NCBI RefSeq assembly: GCF_020532675.1
Contig: NZ_JAJAVE010000001.1
Coordinates: 372,001 to 436,000 of the forward strand
Source: Methylobacillus gramineus
GTDB lineage: Bacteria; Pseudomonadota; Gammaproteobacteria; Burkholderiales; Methylophilaceae
DNA length: 64,000 nucleotides
Direction of reading: 5' to 3'
Of this stretch, positions 16,540 to 25,700 are shown piece by piece. Numbering within the stretch: the stretch's first letter is position 1; each line of letters opens with the position of its first letter. A program made the position numbers and the translations under genes. A model generated the notes under the pieces. That model had not been told where the DNA came from, searched no databases, and saw nothing but the letters and a program-made list of their open reading frames with translations.

Positions 16540-16792
16540 CGCTCTTTCTTGCGACTTTGCTTCAAAATTTCTGCTCTCACCTGTCTAATTGCTGCAGCCG
16601 TTACCTCATCATAAATACCTTCATCTTTCAAAAAATCTTCGAAGTTGTCACCCAAATAAGGATTTGTTTTAGAAGTATCAGGTAAGCCTTCTTTGAATAG
16701 CCCTACAATCTTTTGTAAATTATCAGAATGTTCTGCTTGAATCGGCCCTACTACCTGAGGGATTCCACAGTTACTTGATGAGGAAGAGTTTT
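16536..16792 (-). pseudogene. Truncated unknown gene next to the miniature element
   Basis: An open minus-strand frame without a proper start reads into GLFKEGLPDTSKTNPYLG and then DNFEDFLKDEGIYDEVTAAA before ending SRKKER. The DxFxDFLKDEGIxDEV stretch resembles the N-terminal part of small antidote-type HTH proteins of addiction modules, but the helix-turn-helix that should follow is missing. The frame is cut off about 7 bases from the repeat that starts at 16799, as if disrupted by it. The assignment is tentative. Confidence 0.35.
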
Positions 16793-16798
16793 AGGCTT

Positions 16799-17084
16799 AA
16801 AAAATAGGATGAACACATCGAAAATAGGATGGAGTGCAAAAGTGCGACACCTTATGGTAACAACAATATTGTAACTATATGATTTTAATGAAAACTACTA
16901 TGACAGCTTATGGTAACAAAATGACAAGTTGAAATTGATCCTGTAGGGGGTAGGTAAATTTGGCACTTTTGGTATAATAAAATCAATAAGTTATAAGAAA
17001 ATTTTTGGCATAAGTTGTCCCCCTTTGTTGCCATAAGCTGTCCATATCCTAGAAAATGTTGGCATAAGCTGTCCGTATCCTATT
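16799..17084. mobile_element. Miniature transposon-like element with multi-site inverted ends
   Basis: About 285 non-coding bases. The outer ends are AATAGGAT (16803-16810) and ATCCTATT (17077-17084), inverted copies. The left end has two plus-direction sites around GACAnCTTATGGTAACA (16846 and 16902). The right end has three in the opposite direction, CATAAGYTGTCC at 17009, 17032 and 17063, spaced 23 and 31 bases apart. Several transposase-binding sites per end, facing inward, is the pattern of Tn7/Mu/Tn5053-like transposons. It carries no transposase, so it would be a non-autonomous element. The family is inferred from architecture only. Confidence 0.5.
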
Positions 17085-17130
17085 GGTTGAGGACGAAAGC
17101 CTCACTTAAACTTTGGGCAGCTAGTGAAGA

Positions 17131-17874
17131 TTAGCGTGCACTATCAATAATCGAACCGCCATCCGGTGTGAGGCTAGTACCCGTAATGAACTGACTATCT
17201 GTACTCGCCAGGAATAGTACGACAGGTGCAATGTCATCTTCTGGTGAGCCATATCGGCCAAGTGGGTTGCTAGGGGGAGGTACATTAGCTTCTGGCCCCC
17301 AGGTTTCTGCTACTGGCAAAATGTTGTTCACGGTGATTTTATCTACGCCCCATTCGCGAGCAGCTGTCCTAGTCAAAGCTCGGACTGCCTCTTTTGCCAT
17401 GTTGTAAGGACCGTAACCCACTAAACCAATTACGCCGGCCAGTGAGCCAAAGTTGATGACTCGGCCCTCACCACTTGCCTTTAGGTAGGGGTAAGCAGCC
17501 TGCATTGTCCGTAAGTAAGCAATTGGTCCAAGATCAAAATTGCGCTGCAACTGCTCAGCCGATAGATCAAGGATGGAGGAAAATGGAGCGCTTGAGTCGA
17601 ATGCGTTGTTTACAAGAATATCAATGCGACCAAAAATCGCCGCAACGTTATTGATAGCAGCTTGTATCTGTTCTTGATCACCAATATCACATACAACGCC
17701 GAGGGCAGATCCCCCAACCGACTCAATCTCAGCGACTACCTTGTCAACGTTTCCAGGTGTTAGCGATACAACTGCCACTTTTGCCCCTTCAGCAGCTAAT
17801 AGCTTTGCGGTTGCGCGACCAATACCTCGGCCAGCGCCGGTGACTATGGCAACCTTACCGTCTAGTTTTCCCAT
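17131..17874 (-). CDS. Short-chain dehydrogenase/reductase
   Basis: 247 residues, classical SDR. The cofactor motif is GAGRGIG (13-19), NNA follows beta 4, and the catalytic residues are Ser144, Tyr157 and Lys161 (YNMAK). It ends [11 protein letters not shown]. The residues after beta 2 (VVSLTP, without a clear acidic or basic residue) leave NAD versus NADP open, and the substrate is unknown. It lies 19 bases downstream of the DoxX-like gene, in the same direction, and both are divergent from an HxlR regulator that probably represses them. The cassette lies between two copies of a transposon-end-like repeat. Confidence 0.88.
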   Translation of the reverse strand: MGKLDGKVAIVTGAGRGIGRATAKLLAAEGAKVAVVSLTPGNVDKVVAEIESVGGSALGVVCDIGDQEQIQAAINNVAAIFGRIDILVNNAFDSSAPFSSILDLSAEQLQRNFDLGPIAYLRTMQAAYPYLKASGEGRVINFGSLAGVIGLVGYGPYNMAKEAVRALTRTAAREWGVDKITVNNILPVAETWGPEANVPPPSNPLGRYGSPEDDIAPVVLFLASTDSQFITGTSLTPDGGSIIDSAR

Positions 17875-17893
17875 TTGATTTCCTTTCAGTGAA

Positions 17894-18301
17894 TTAATGT
17901 TGCGCTAATGAAGTAATAACTACATAAGGTGATGGAGTGTCCCGCACAGCGTTTTGAGTTGTGAACGACACAGATAGAAGCAGGAGGCCAACCAAGGCTG
18001 GGATAGCACCTAATGGCTTGCGAACGCCAAAGTGTGCCATTGTCGAAAGTATTAAGTGATACAGCATTCCTGCATATGCGAGATCACTAAGTCCAACGTT
18101 AAACCGGGACAGAATAGCCAATGGCCCTAGGATTTTAATTACCACCATAAATGGTAATAGGTGGCCTGCGGAGTAACCCATATCGGCTTGCGTTTTGCGT
18201 ACAAAATCGCTTTTCAATATATAGAGCGCGGCAGATGCCAGATACAACAAAACCAAAAGTAATGTACTGACCCAGTAGATGTAATGCATTGTCATCAACA
18301 T
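17894..18301 (-). CDS. DoxX-like four-helix membrane protein
   Basis: 135 residues with four predicted transmembrane helices (about 5-28, 46-65, 72-90 and 98-115), the DoxX/DoxX_2 layout: short helices, GHLLPFMVVIKILGPLAIL in the second and LAYAGMLYHLILSTMAHFG in the third. Members often accompany oxidoreductases and HxlR or TetR regulators, and some act in quinone or thiol stress. It is co-directional with the SDR and divergent from hxlR, separated by 76 bases. The precise role is not known. There is no signal peptide beyond helix 1. Confidence 0.72.
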   Translation of the reverse strand: MLMTMHYIYWVSTLLLVLLYLASAALYILKSDFVRKTQADMGYSAGHLLPFMVVIKILGPLAILSRFNVGLSDLAYAGMLYHLILSTMAHFGVRKPLGAIPALVGLLLLSVSFTTQNAVRDTPSPYVVITSLAQH

Positions 18302-18377
18302 ATCCTTATTTGTATTAAATTATCGACTTGGGGTAAGAATGTCGTTTAATATCAATTCTCGCAAGTAGGATGAATTA

Positions 18378-18773
18378 ATGGTGCCTAGTATGGAAAATGT
18401 GACTAATGAGCAGGAAATTAATATGCATGACGAGATGAGGCGTGCATTTTCCTTACTTTCTGGAAAGTGGAAACTTGAAATCATGTGGCTGTTGAATCAG
18501 CGGATATACAGATTCGGAGAGCTGAGGAAAGCAATTCCCGGCATCACTCAACACATGCTAACTGCTCAATTACGTGAGTTAGAGGACGATGGACTTGTAA
18601 CAAGAACTGTATTTGCAGAGGTGCCTCCGCGTGTTGAGTATGAGATTACATTTAAGGCAAAAGGACTAGGGCCAACGATGGAAGCATTGGCTGCTTGGTG
18701 GGCTGAATATGGGAATACCGTGCCCAAAAAGGTGACAGCAAGAGGCAGAAAAAGCAACAAGGCTACTTCATGA
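18378..18773 (+). CDS. HxlR-family transcriptional regulator (no cysteines)
   Basis: 131 residues with an HxlR winged helix: AFSLLSGKWKLEIMWLLNQR, RFGELRKAIPGITQHMLTAQ, then GLVTRTVFAEVPPRVEYEIT. A basic tail (KKVTARGRKSNKATS) follows. It contains no cysteine, unlike the regulator at 13728, so if it senses anything it does not do so through a thiol. The start could also be Met5 or Met16. It is divergent from the DoxX-SDR pair and is the likely repressor or activator of both. A terminator with eight Ts follows. Confidence 0.87.
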   Translation: MVPSMENVTNEQEINMHDEMRRAFSLLSGKWKLEIMWLLNQRIYRFGELRKAIPGITQHMLTAQLRELEDDGLVTRTVFAEVPPRVEYEITFKAKGLGPTMEALAAWWAEYGNTVPKKVTARGRKSNKATS

Positions 18774-18850
18774 TGGACGTGGCTAATTTACTTCTGGGAT
18801 AAGAGTTACAGCATGCCTCACTAACAGGTCGTATAGATTCTAGATAACTC

Positions 18851-18876
18851 AGGTCGCGATGGTGGCCTTTTTTTTG
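18851..18876 (+). terminator. Rho-independent terminator after hxlR
   Basis: AGGTCGC / GTGGCCT form a 7-bp stem with two G-T wobbles around a GATG loop, followed directly by a run of eight Ts. Confidence 0.6.
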
Positions 18877-18916
18877 TTTGAAATGCCAAGAGATTAATCG
18901 TTTGTAGCCTTACGGA

Positions 18917-19060
18917 AAAAAATAGGATGAATACAGCGAAAATAGGATGAGCTGCAAAAGTGCGACAGCTTATGGTAACAACATTCTTCTAACCATATGA
19001 TTTAAATGAAAACTACTGTGACAGCTTATGGTAACAAAATGACAAGTTGAAATTGATCCT
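18917..19060. repeat. Second copy of the 144-bp transposon-end-like repeat
   Basis: This is a direct repeat of 16799-16942, about 90% identical by eye over 144 bases. It has the same order of AATAGGAT twice, GCAAAAGTGCGACA, TTATGGTAACAAC and GACAGCTTATGGTAACAAAA, ending GAAATTGATCCT. Only the left half of the miniature element is present; the inverted right-end sites are absent. The two copies flank the SDR-DoxX-HxlR cassette. It ends about 55 bases before the NtrC site of amtB. Confidence 0.75.
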
Positions 19061-19114
19061 ACAGATCCTACACAAAAAATGGATTTTTTAATCGGGACAT
19101 CATTCATCTGAATT

Positions 19115-19131
19115 TGCACAAAATTGGTGCA
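19115..19131. promoter_or_regulatory. NtrC binding site upstream of amtB
   Basis: TGCACAAAATTGGTGCA is a 17-base dyad matching the NtrC consensus TGCACx5-6GGTGCA. It lies 82 bases before the -24 element of the sigma-54 promoter, the usual enhancer position. Confidence 0.75.
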
Positions 19132-19212
19132 ATGCACCTGATGATGTTCCTATTTTGTGCATAGCTTCTCCTTCCTGATATTAAATGTTTTATAAATCAA
19201 CAATATGAGATA

Positions 19213-19228
19213 TGGCGCAGTTTTTGCT
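19213..19228 (+). promoter_or_regulatory. Sigma-54 promoter of amtB
   Basis: TGGCGCAGTTTTTGCT fits the -24/-12 consensus TGGCACx5TTGCA, with exactly ten bases between the invariant GG and GC. It lies 38 bases before the amtB start. With the NtrC site it indicates nitrogen-limitation control. Confidence 0.8.
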
Positions 19229-19266
19229 AATAAATTGGCGCTATAAAAATAGATGGAGGAGACAAT

Positions 19267-20475
19267 ATGGACTCAACACAGTCAGGAAATGACGTATTTT
19301 TTATATTACTCGGCGCCATTATGGTGCTTGCGATGCATGCAGGATTTGCCTTTCTTGAAGTTGGCACGGTGCGTCGCAAGAACCAGGTGAATGCCTTGGT
19401 CAAGATCATGGTGGATTTCTCAGTATCGACCATTGCCTATTTCTTCATTGGCTATGGCCTGGCTTATGGCATTGGTTTTATGCAAGGGGCGGAAGCACTT
19501 TCGGCGCAAAATGGCTATCAGTTGGTGAAGTTCTTTTTCCTGCTGACGTTTGCGGCAGCGATTCCAGCCATTATTTCTGGGGGCATTGCAGAGCGCGCTA
19601 AATTCAATCCACAGTTGGCAGCGACGTTTGCCATTGTTGGCCTGGTCTATCCATTTTTTGAAGGCATTGCGTGGAATGGACAATTCGGCATCCAGGAATG
19701 GCTGGCTGCCACGTTCGGTGCGCAATATCACGACTTTGCCGGGTCTGTGGTGGTGCATGCCATGGGGGGCTGGATTGCGCTTGCCGCTGTGCTATTGCTC
19801 GGTCCGCGTATTGGCCGCTATAGCAAGGATGGAAAATTGCATGCTTTCCCTCCTTCCAGCATTCCCTTTCTGGCACTTGGGGCATGGATACTCACCGTAG
19901 GCTGGTTTGGTTTTAACGTAATGTCAGCTCAGACTGTCAACGCAGTGACAGGCCTGGTAGCACTCAACTCCCTGATGGCGATGGTAGGCGGCACACTGGC
20001 GGCATTACTGGCTGGAAAGAATGACCCTGGATTTGTACATAATGGCCCACTGGCTGGATTGGTGGCTATTTGTGCAGGGTCAGATATTGTGAATCCACTT
20101 GGGGCGTTAGTGATCGGGTTGGTGGCAGGTAGTGTCTTTGTCTGGACTTTCACCCTGACGCAAAATCGCTGGAAAATTGACGATGTGCTTGGTGTCTGGC
20201 CGTTGCATGGTATTTGTGGGGCTTGGGGCGGGATCGCTGCCGGTATTTTTGGTACTACAGCTCTGGGCGGTCTGGGAGGTGTGCATATTGTGTCTCAGTT
20301 GATCGGCACTACTCTCGGTATCACCATTGCGCTAATTGGAGGCTTTACAGTCTATGGCCTGATCAAGCTGGTGGTCGGGATACGCCTGGATGCGGAGGAA
20401 GAGTATGACGGTGCTGATCTCTCAATCCACAAGATCGCAGCAACACCAAATCTTGCAGCAGGACAGGATGAATAG
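19267..20475 (+). CDS. amtB: Ammonium transporter AmtB
   Basis: 402 residues with eleven transmembrane helices. The pore histidine pair is visible in VVHAMGGWIALA and PLHGICGAWGG, and the AmtB signature appears as GGIAERAKF and AGSVVVHAMGG. The trimeric channel conducts ammonium/ammonia into the cytoplasm and is normally blocked by the PII protein GlnK when nitrogen is plentiful. Unusually, no glnK lies next to it. GGAGGAG precedes the ATG. Upstream there is an NtrC dyad and a sigma-54 promoter, so expression should follow nitrogen starvation. The protein starts directly at the first helix, without the cleaved signal peptide seen in E. coli. Confidence 0.95.
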   Translation: MDSTQSGNDVFFILLGAIMVLAMHAGFAFLEVGTVRRKNQVNALVKIMVDFSVSTIAYFFIGYGLAYGIGFMQGAEALSAQNGYQLVKFFFLLTFAAAIPAIISGGIAERAKFNPQLAATFAIVGLVYPFFEGIAWNGQFGIQEWLAATFGAQYHDFAGSVVVHAMGGWIALAAVLLLGPRIGRYSKDGKLHAFPPSSIPFLALGAWILTVGWFGFNVMSAQTVNAVTGLVALNSLMAMVGGTLAALLAGKNDPGFVHNGPLAGLVAICAGSDIVNPLGALVIGLVAGSVFVWTFTLTQNRWKIDDVLGVWPLHGICGAWGGIAAGIFGTTALGGLGGVHIVSQLIGTTLGITIALIGGFTVYGLIKLVVGIRLDAEEEYDGADLSIHKIAATPNLAAGQDE

Positions 20476-20521
20476 CTGCTTTGTTACAAGTGATGTTGTT
20501 GGTTAGGCGTTATTTGTAAAG

Positions 20522-20553
20522 ATTTCACTGCATCCATATAGGTGCAGTGAAAT
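20522..20553 (+). terminator. Hairpin downstream of amtB
   Basis: A perfect 11-bp stem (ATTTCACTGCA / TGCAGTGAAAT) with a 10-base loop lies 46 bases after the amtB stop. There is no T-run, so it is probably a transcript-end or stabilising hairpin rather than a classic terminator. Confidence 0.45.
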
Positions 20554-20998
20554 TATCAGGATATTTAACACCGCTTCGAAATTGATGCGTAAGATGATCT
20601 TTAGATCTATATTAATTCAATGTTAATTAATCCTTACAATAGATGAAATTTGTCTATGTTAAATGGAGTTAAAATATGATAATGACATTGATCTATCGCG
20701 CATGATGAATGACTATATTTTGATCAATATTCACAGTGCTAAATATTTATTAATTGATTGAACTTAATATACATAACTCAACTCTGACCAGTAATAATTT
20801 TCTAGGGTGATTTTCATTGTGTAATTACTAGCAATAGGATGTTTGAATATTATTTTTGATAATTGTTAATCAATATGTCTTTTAAAGTGAAGTTTTATAT
20901 ATTGTAAAAAAACTAAAGCATATGCTAAGATCAAAACCTCTTATTTTGAATGGTAAGTCACACCAATCCATCGCATGATGGCCAGGTAATTTAAACGT
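20554..20998. other. A+T-rich intergenic region, no gene recognised
   Basis: About 445 bases, strikingly A+T-rich, between amtB and a small membrane-protein gene. I see no open frame of note, no RNA gene and no clear repeat. It may hold promoters for the genes to its right. Confidence 0.4.
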
Positions 20999-21340
20999 AT
21001 GTCTTCCAAAATCACCCATGCAACTATACAAATGCGGATATTTTTATTATCCGTTGTATTGGCATTGGCCAGTTTTGGTATTGTTAATATCCTTCATTAT
21101 CAGGATGGTGATTTATATTTAGGGGATACTGCCCCGCTTCAAGTTATTGCTGAATCGCTTTCTGACGACGGAGAACCTCCAGCTTCTTCCCTTGATCTAT
21201 TCATCTCCACTTTCCTTGCCGCTACGATATTCTCAGTCGGTAATGTGCTACTTGTCTGGGATAGAGCGAATAAAAACTTTGTATATAGATTAATCTTCTC
21301 AACCCACGTCCGACCCCGCGATCCTCCCTCCTTGACCTAA
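20999..21340 (+). CDS. Small putative membrane protein, unrecognised
   Basis: 113 residues. Two hydrophobic helices are visible (about 13-31, IFLLSVVLALASFGIVNIL, and 66-86, DLFISTFLAATIFSVGNVLL). Between them is an acidic loop (ESLSDDGEPPASS). The last eight residues (VRPRDPPS and on) look out of character and may reflect a changed 3' end. No family is recognised and the ribosome binding site is weak. It is A+T-rich like the surrounding DNA. It could be a genuine small membrane protein or a chance frame. Confidence 0.45.
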   Translation: MSSKITHATIQMRIFLLSVVLALASFGIVNILHYQDGDLYLGDTAPLQVIAESLSDDGEPPASSLDLFISTFLAATIFSVGNVLLVWDRANKNFVYRLIFSTHVRPRDPPSLT

Positions 21341-21683
21341 GCGTCATCTTTATATTTTTCCGATTTTGAGTGCTACAACCTGATGTATTAATGCTGATAA
21401 CAAGGCGAGATACGAGCGTTGGTGCTGGCCAATTTTAAGCAGTTCATACCTCGAATAGCTTTGCTTATTGTCATGAAAAAATTGCTTATGCCTTCTATTT
21501 TTTTGAGATGGCAAGCGAATATATCTGATTGTTATCCTCTCAATAATCGGCGTTAAATCAAACTACATTGCTGTATCTGGCAGACACCATGATCCTTGCT
21601 GAGGATTGCAGTGAGCTTACCTGCGCCTGTCATATAGAAACGTGGTTTAACAGTCTTCTTCGTTGCTAAGGCATTCTTATCTT
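21341..21683. other. Intergenic region before the efflux operon
   Basis: About 340 bases with no supported gene. It presumably contains the promoter of the RND efflux operon. No regulator gene stands next to the operon, and I see no convincing operator. Confidence 0.4.
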
Positions 21684-22769
21684 ATGTTAAAAATTGTTTA
21701 TTTTGCTTTAAGCCTCACGGCATTGCTATTGGGTGGATGCCATGAAGTTGAAACCACGGAACATGAAGATGTGGCGAAATTTAAGGTAACCACTCCTATC
21801 CGTCGTGATACATCGATTGTCAAGGAGTATGTTTCTCAGATACATGCAATTAGACATATTGAGATCAGGGCATTAGAGAGAGGTTATCTTCAAAGTATTT
21901 ATGTGGATGAGGGGCAACAAGTGAATCAGGGGCAGATGATGTTCAAGATCATGCCTAATATTTATCAGGCTGATCTGCAGAAGGCAAAAGCAGAAGCTGA
22001 TATGTCATTGATTGAGTATAAGAATACTCAAGCATTGGCAGATAAAAATATTGTTTCCTTAAATGAACTTGAATTATCAAAAGCCAAATTAAATAAAGCA
22101 AGTGCTGAAGTAAAAGCAGCAGAAACCCACTTGGGGTTTACCAATATAAGTGCACCATTTACCGGGATTATGGATCATCTTGAAGTGCGTAATGGCAGCC
22201 TGATTGATGAAGGGGATTTGCTTACTACGCTATCGGATGTCAGCAAGATGTGGGTGTATTTTAATGTTCCGGAATCAGAATACATTGATTACATGAAAAA
22301 CAAGAAAAACCGTGAACATGAGAAAGTGAAATTAAAAATGGCCAATGGAGACATTTTTGATCAGGAAGGGGTGGTTGAAGCGATTGAAGCGGATTTTGAT
22401 AACAAGACAGGAAATATTCAATTCAGAGCCACCGTACCTAATCCAGATAAGATTTTAAGGCATGGTCAGACGGGTAATGTATTGATGACGGTTCCTTATA
22501 AAAATGCCATGTTGATTCCACAAAATTCTACGTTTGAAATTCTGGATAAAACGTATGTGTATGTTGTAAGTAAAGACAACAAACTGGAGCAGAGGTTAAT
22601 TCAGATTGATGCAGAATTACCACATCTATTTATCGTTAAATCCGGGATACAAGATGGGGAAAGGATACTCATTGATGGCTTGAGAAAAGTCCAGAATGGC
22701 CAGGTTATTAAGGCCAATTTCATCCAACCTGAACAGGCTGTTTCCGATTTAAGCCTTTACGCTGAATAA
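21684..22769 (+). CDS. RND efflux periplasmic adaptor (membrane fusion) lipoprotein
   Basis: 361 residues from the ATG at 21684. A signal peptide ends in a lipobox (LLLGGC), so the protein is probably anchored to the inner membrane by lipid. The barrel-sandwich/lipoyl halves are LERGYLQSIYVDEGQQVNQG and FTNISAPFTGIMDHLEVRNG around a helical hairpin. The beta-barrel and membrane-proximal domains follow (HGQTGNVLMTVPYKNAMLIP). It bridges the pump encoded next with the outer-membrane channel. The gene is clearly A+T-richer than the pump gene 20 bases downstream. The substrate is unknown. Confidence 0.88.
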   Translation: MLKIVYFALSLTALLLGGCHEVETTEHEDVAKFKVTTPIRRDTSIVKEYVSQIHAIRHIEIRALERGYLQSIYVDEGQQVNQGQMMFKIMPNIYQADLQKAKAEADMSLIEYKNTQALADKNIVSLNELELSKAKLNKASAEVKAAETHLGFTNISAPFTGIMDHLEVRNGSLIDEGDLLTTLSDVSKMWVYFNVPESEYIDYMKNKKNREHEKVKLKMANGDIFDQEGVVEAIEADFDNKTGNIQFRATVPNPDKILRHGQTGNVLMTVPYKNAMLIPQNSTFEILDKTYVYVVSKDNKLEQRLIQIDAELPHLFIVKSGIQDGERILIDGLRKVQNGQVIKANFIQPEQAVSDLSLYAE

Positions 22770-22788
22770 CCAGACAGGTGATGATGAC

Positions 22789-25700
22789 ATGCTAAACATA
22801 TTTATCAAACGACCAGTCATGGCGATTGTGTTATCGCTATTGATTGTGTTCATGGGGTTTCTCGCCATCAAGGCGCTACCCACTTCACAGTTTCCTGACA
22901 TTGCGCCTCCACGCGTCATCGTGTCCCTGGCATATCCCGGTTCCAGTGCTGATGTGTTGGTGCAATCTTCGTTGATCACTATCGAGCGTGCGATCAATGG
23001 TGTGCCAGGGATGAAGTACATTATTTCTGATGCCACCAGTGCGGGGGAGGCGACGATCCAAGTGATTTTTGACTTGGGCATAGATCCTAACCAGGCCATG
23101 ATCAACGTCAAGACCCGCCTCGATCAGGTGATGAGCCGCTTGCCACAACTGGTGCAGATGGAAGGGGTGGTAGTTGAGCGGGTGCAGCCGAGCATGCTGA
23201 TGTATATCAACTTGTTCAGCAAAGACAAGAATGCGGACGAGAAATTTCTCTTCAACTATGCCAATGTCAATGTTATTCCTGAGATTCAACGGGTCAATGG
23301 GATTGCGCAAGCCAAGATTTTGGGAAGCCGTCAATACGCAATGCGCATTTGGCTTAATCCAGATCGTATGCGTGCCTATAAGGTATCGACCGAAGAGGTC
23401 ATGGAGGCTATCAATAGCCAAAGCGTGATTGGCCGTGCCGGGCGACTAGGTCAAAGCTCCGGGATTGCTGCGCAATCCAAGGAGTATGTGCTGTTGTATC
23501 AGGGGCGTTACAACAAGCCCGAGCAATATGAAGACATCATTATCCGTTCCAATTCGGAAGGCGGAATCCTGCGCTTGAAGGATATTGCCAAGGTGGAGTT
23601 AAGTAGTGAGTTCTACGATATCTATTCCAATAAGGATGGCTTTCCTTCAGCCGCGATCGTGCTCAAGCAGAATTACGGCAGTAATGCGACAGAGGTGATC
23701 GAGCATGTGAAGGAGAAAATGCAGGAGTTGAAGGCGGCCTTTCCCGAGGGCATGGATTATGAAGTTAATTACGATGTTTCCAAATTCCTGGATGCTTCCA
23801 TCGAAAAAGTCATTCATACCCTGATCGAGGCATTTATCTTGGTGGCCTTGGTGGTGTTTATTTTTCTGGGTGATTGGCGATCTACCCTCATCCCTATACT
23901 TGCCGTGCCGGTCTCATTGATAGGCACATTCTTTGTGATGCAGATGTTCGGGATTTCCATCAACCTCATTACCCTGTTTGCCCTGGTACTGGCGATCGGG
24001 ATCGTGGTGGATAACGCCATCGTTGTGGTTGAGGCTGTGCATGCCAAAATGGAAAGTGAGCATCTTCTTCCATATCCGGCAACGAAGAAGGTTTTGGGTG
24101 AAATCGGCGGTGCCATTGTCGCTATCACATTGGTAATGACAGCGGTGTTTGTGCCAGTTGCTTTCATGACAGGGCCAGTAGGAGTGTTCTACCGCCAGTT
24201 CTCAATCACCATGGCAGCTTCTATCATTATTTCCGGCGTAGTAGCTTTATCCCTGACGCCTGTGCTCTGCGCCATGTTGTTGAAGAGCAATCATGGTCAG
24301 CCTAAACGCCGTACTCCCATCAGTGTGTTCATCAATGCATTCAATCGTATTTTTGAAAAAATCACCGGTCGCTACACCCAGCTGCTTGATGTTGTCGTGA
24401 CTAGGAGATTCCTGACATTTCTGATGTTGGGCTTGTTTGCATTGGGTACGTTTCTGGTCAATAAATCCCTGCCTGCAGGGTTTATTCCAGGGGAAGATCA
24501 AGGGATGGTCTATGCGATTATCCAGACACCGCCAGGCTCTACTCTGGAAGTCACCAACAAGATTGCCCGTCAGTTGCAGACCATCGCCTCCAAGGTTGAA
24601 GGAGTGCAGTCAGTGTCATCACTGGCCGGTTATGAGGTACTGACCGAAGGGCGAGGCTCGAATGCCGGGACTTGTATCATCAACCTCAAAGACTGGTCCC
24701 AACGCAAGCATTCTGTGCATCAGGTGATTGCTGAACTGGAAGAAAAAACCAAAGACTTTGGTGCAGTGATCGAGTTCTTTGAACCGCCTCCTGTCCCTGG
24801 CTATGGTGCGGCTTCTGGCTTGGCACTACGTCTGCTTGATAAAACCGATAACACGAATTATCACGAGTTTGACAAGATCAATCAGGACTTCCTGAAGGCA
24901 TTAGGTAAACGTAAAGAACTGACCGGCCTGTTTACTTTCTATGCGGCGAATTATCCGCAATATGAAATTCAGATTGATAACAATCTTGCCATGCAGAAGA
25001 AAGTGTCTATTGCCAAGGCGATGGATAACCTCGATATCCTGATTGGGAGTACCTACGAGCAGGGCTTTATCCGCTTTAACAACTTCTTCAAAGTCTATAC
25101 CCAGGCTGGCCCAGAGTTCCGCCGCTATCCAAGCGATATCCTCAGTTATTACGTGAAGAACGAAGAGGGTGAAATGGTGCCGTACTCAGCTTTCATGAAG
25201 CTGAAGAAGATGCAGGGGCCCAACGAGATTACCCGCTATAACCTTTATAACTCAGCCACCATTCGTGCCATGCCTGCCCAAGGCTATACAACCGATGATG
25301 CTATCAAAGCAGTAGAGCAAGTGGCCAAGGCAACATTGCCCAAGGGATACGATATCGGCTGGGAAGGCTTGTCATTTGATGAGGCTCACCGAGGCAATGA
25401 GGCGCTCATTATCTTTGCCGTTGTGCTGGTCTTCGTTTACATGGTGCTGGCTGCTCAATATGAAAGTTTCATCCTGCCCTTGGTCGTGTTGTTGTCGCTG
25501 CCAGCAGGGGTATTTGGTTCGTTCTTTCTTCTTAAGGTTTTGGGTTTGGCAAACGATATTTATGCCCAGGTTGGACTCGTCATGCTGGTCGGGCTACTTG
25601 GAAAAAATGCGGTGCTGATCGTGGAATATGCCGTGCAGAAACATGAGCAGGGGATGTCGATCAAGGATGCGGCGATCGAGAGTGCCAAAGTGCGTTTCCG

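Noticed and set aside
16470-16685. Plus-strand frame of 71 codons
   Set aside because: The opposite strand gives better protein-like sequence (zinc finger and acidic helix), so this is a shadow.
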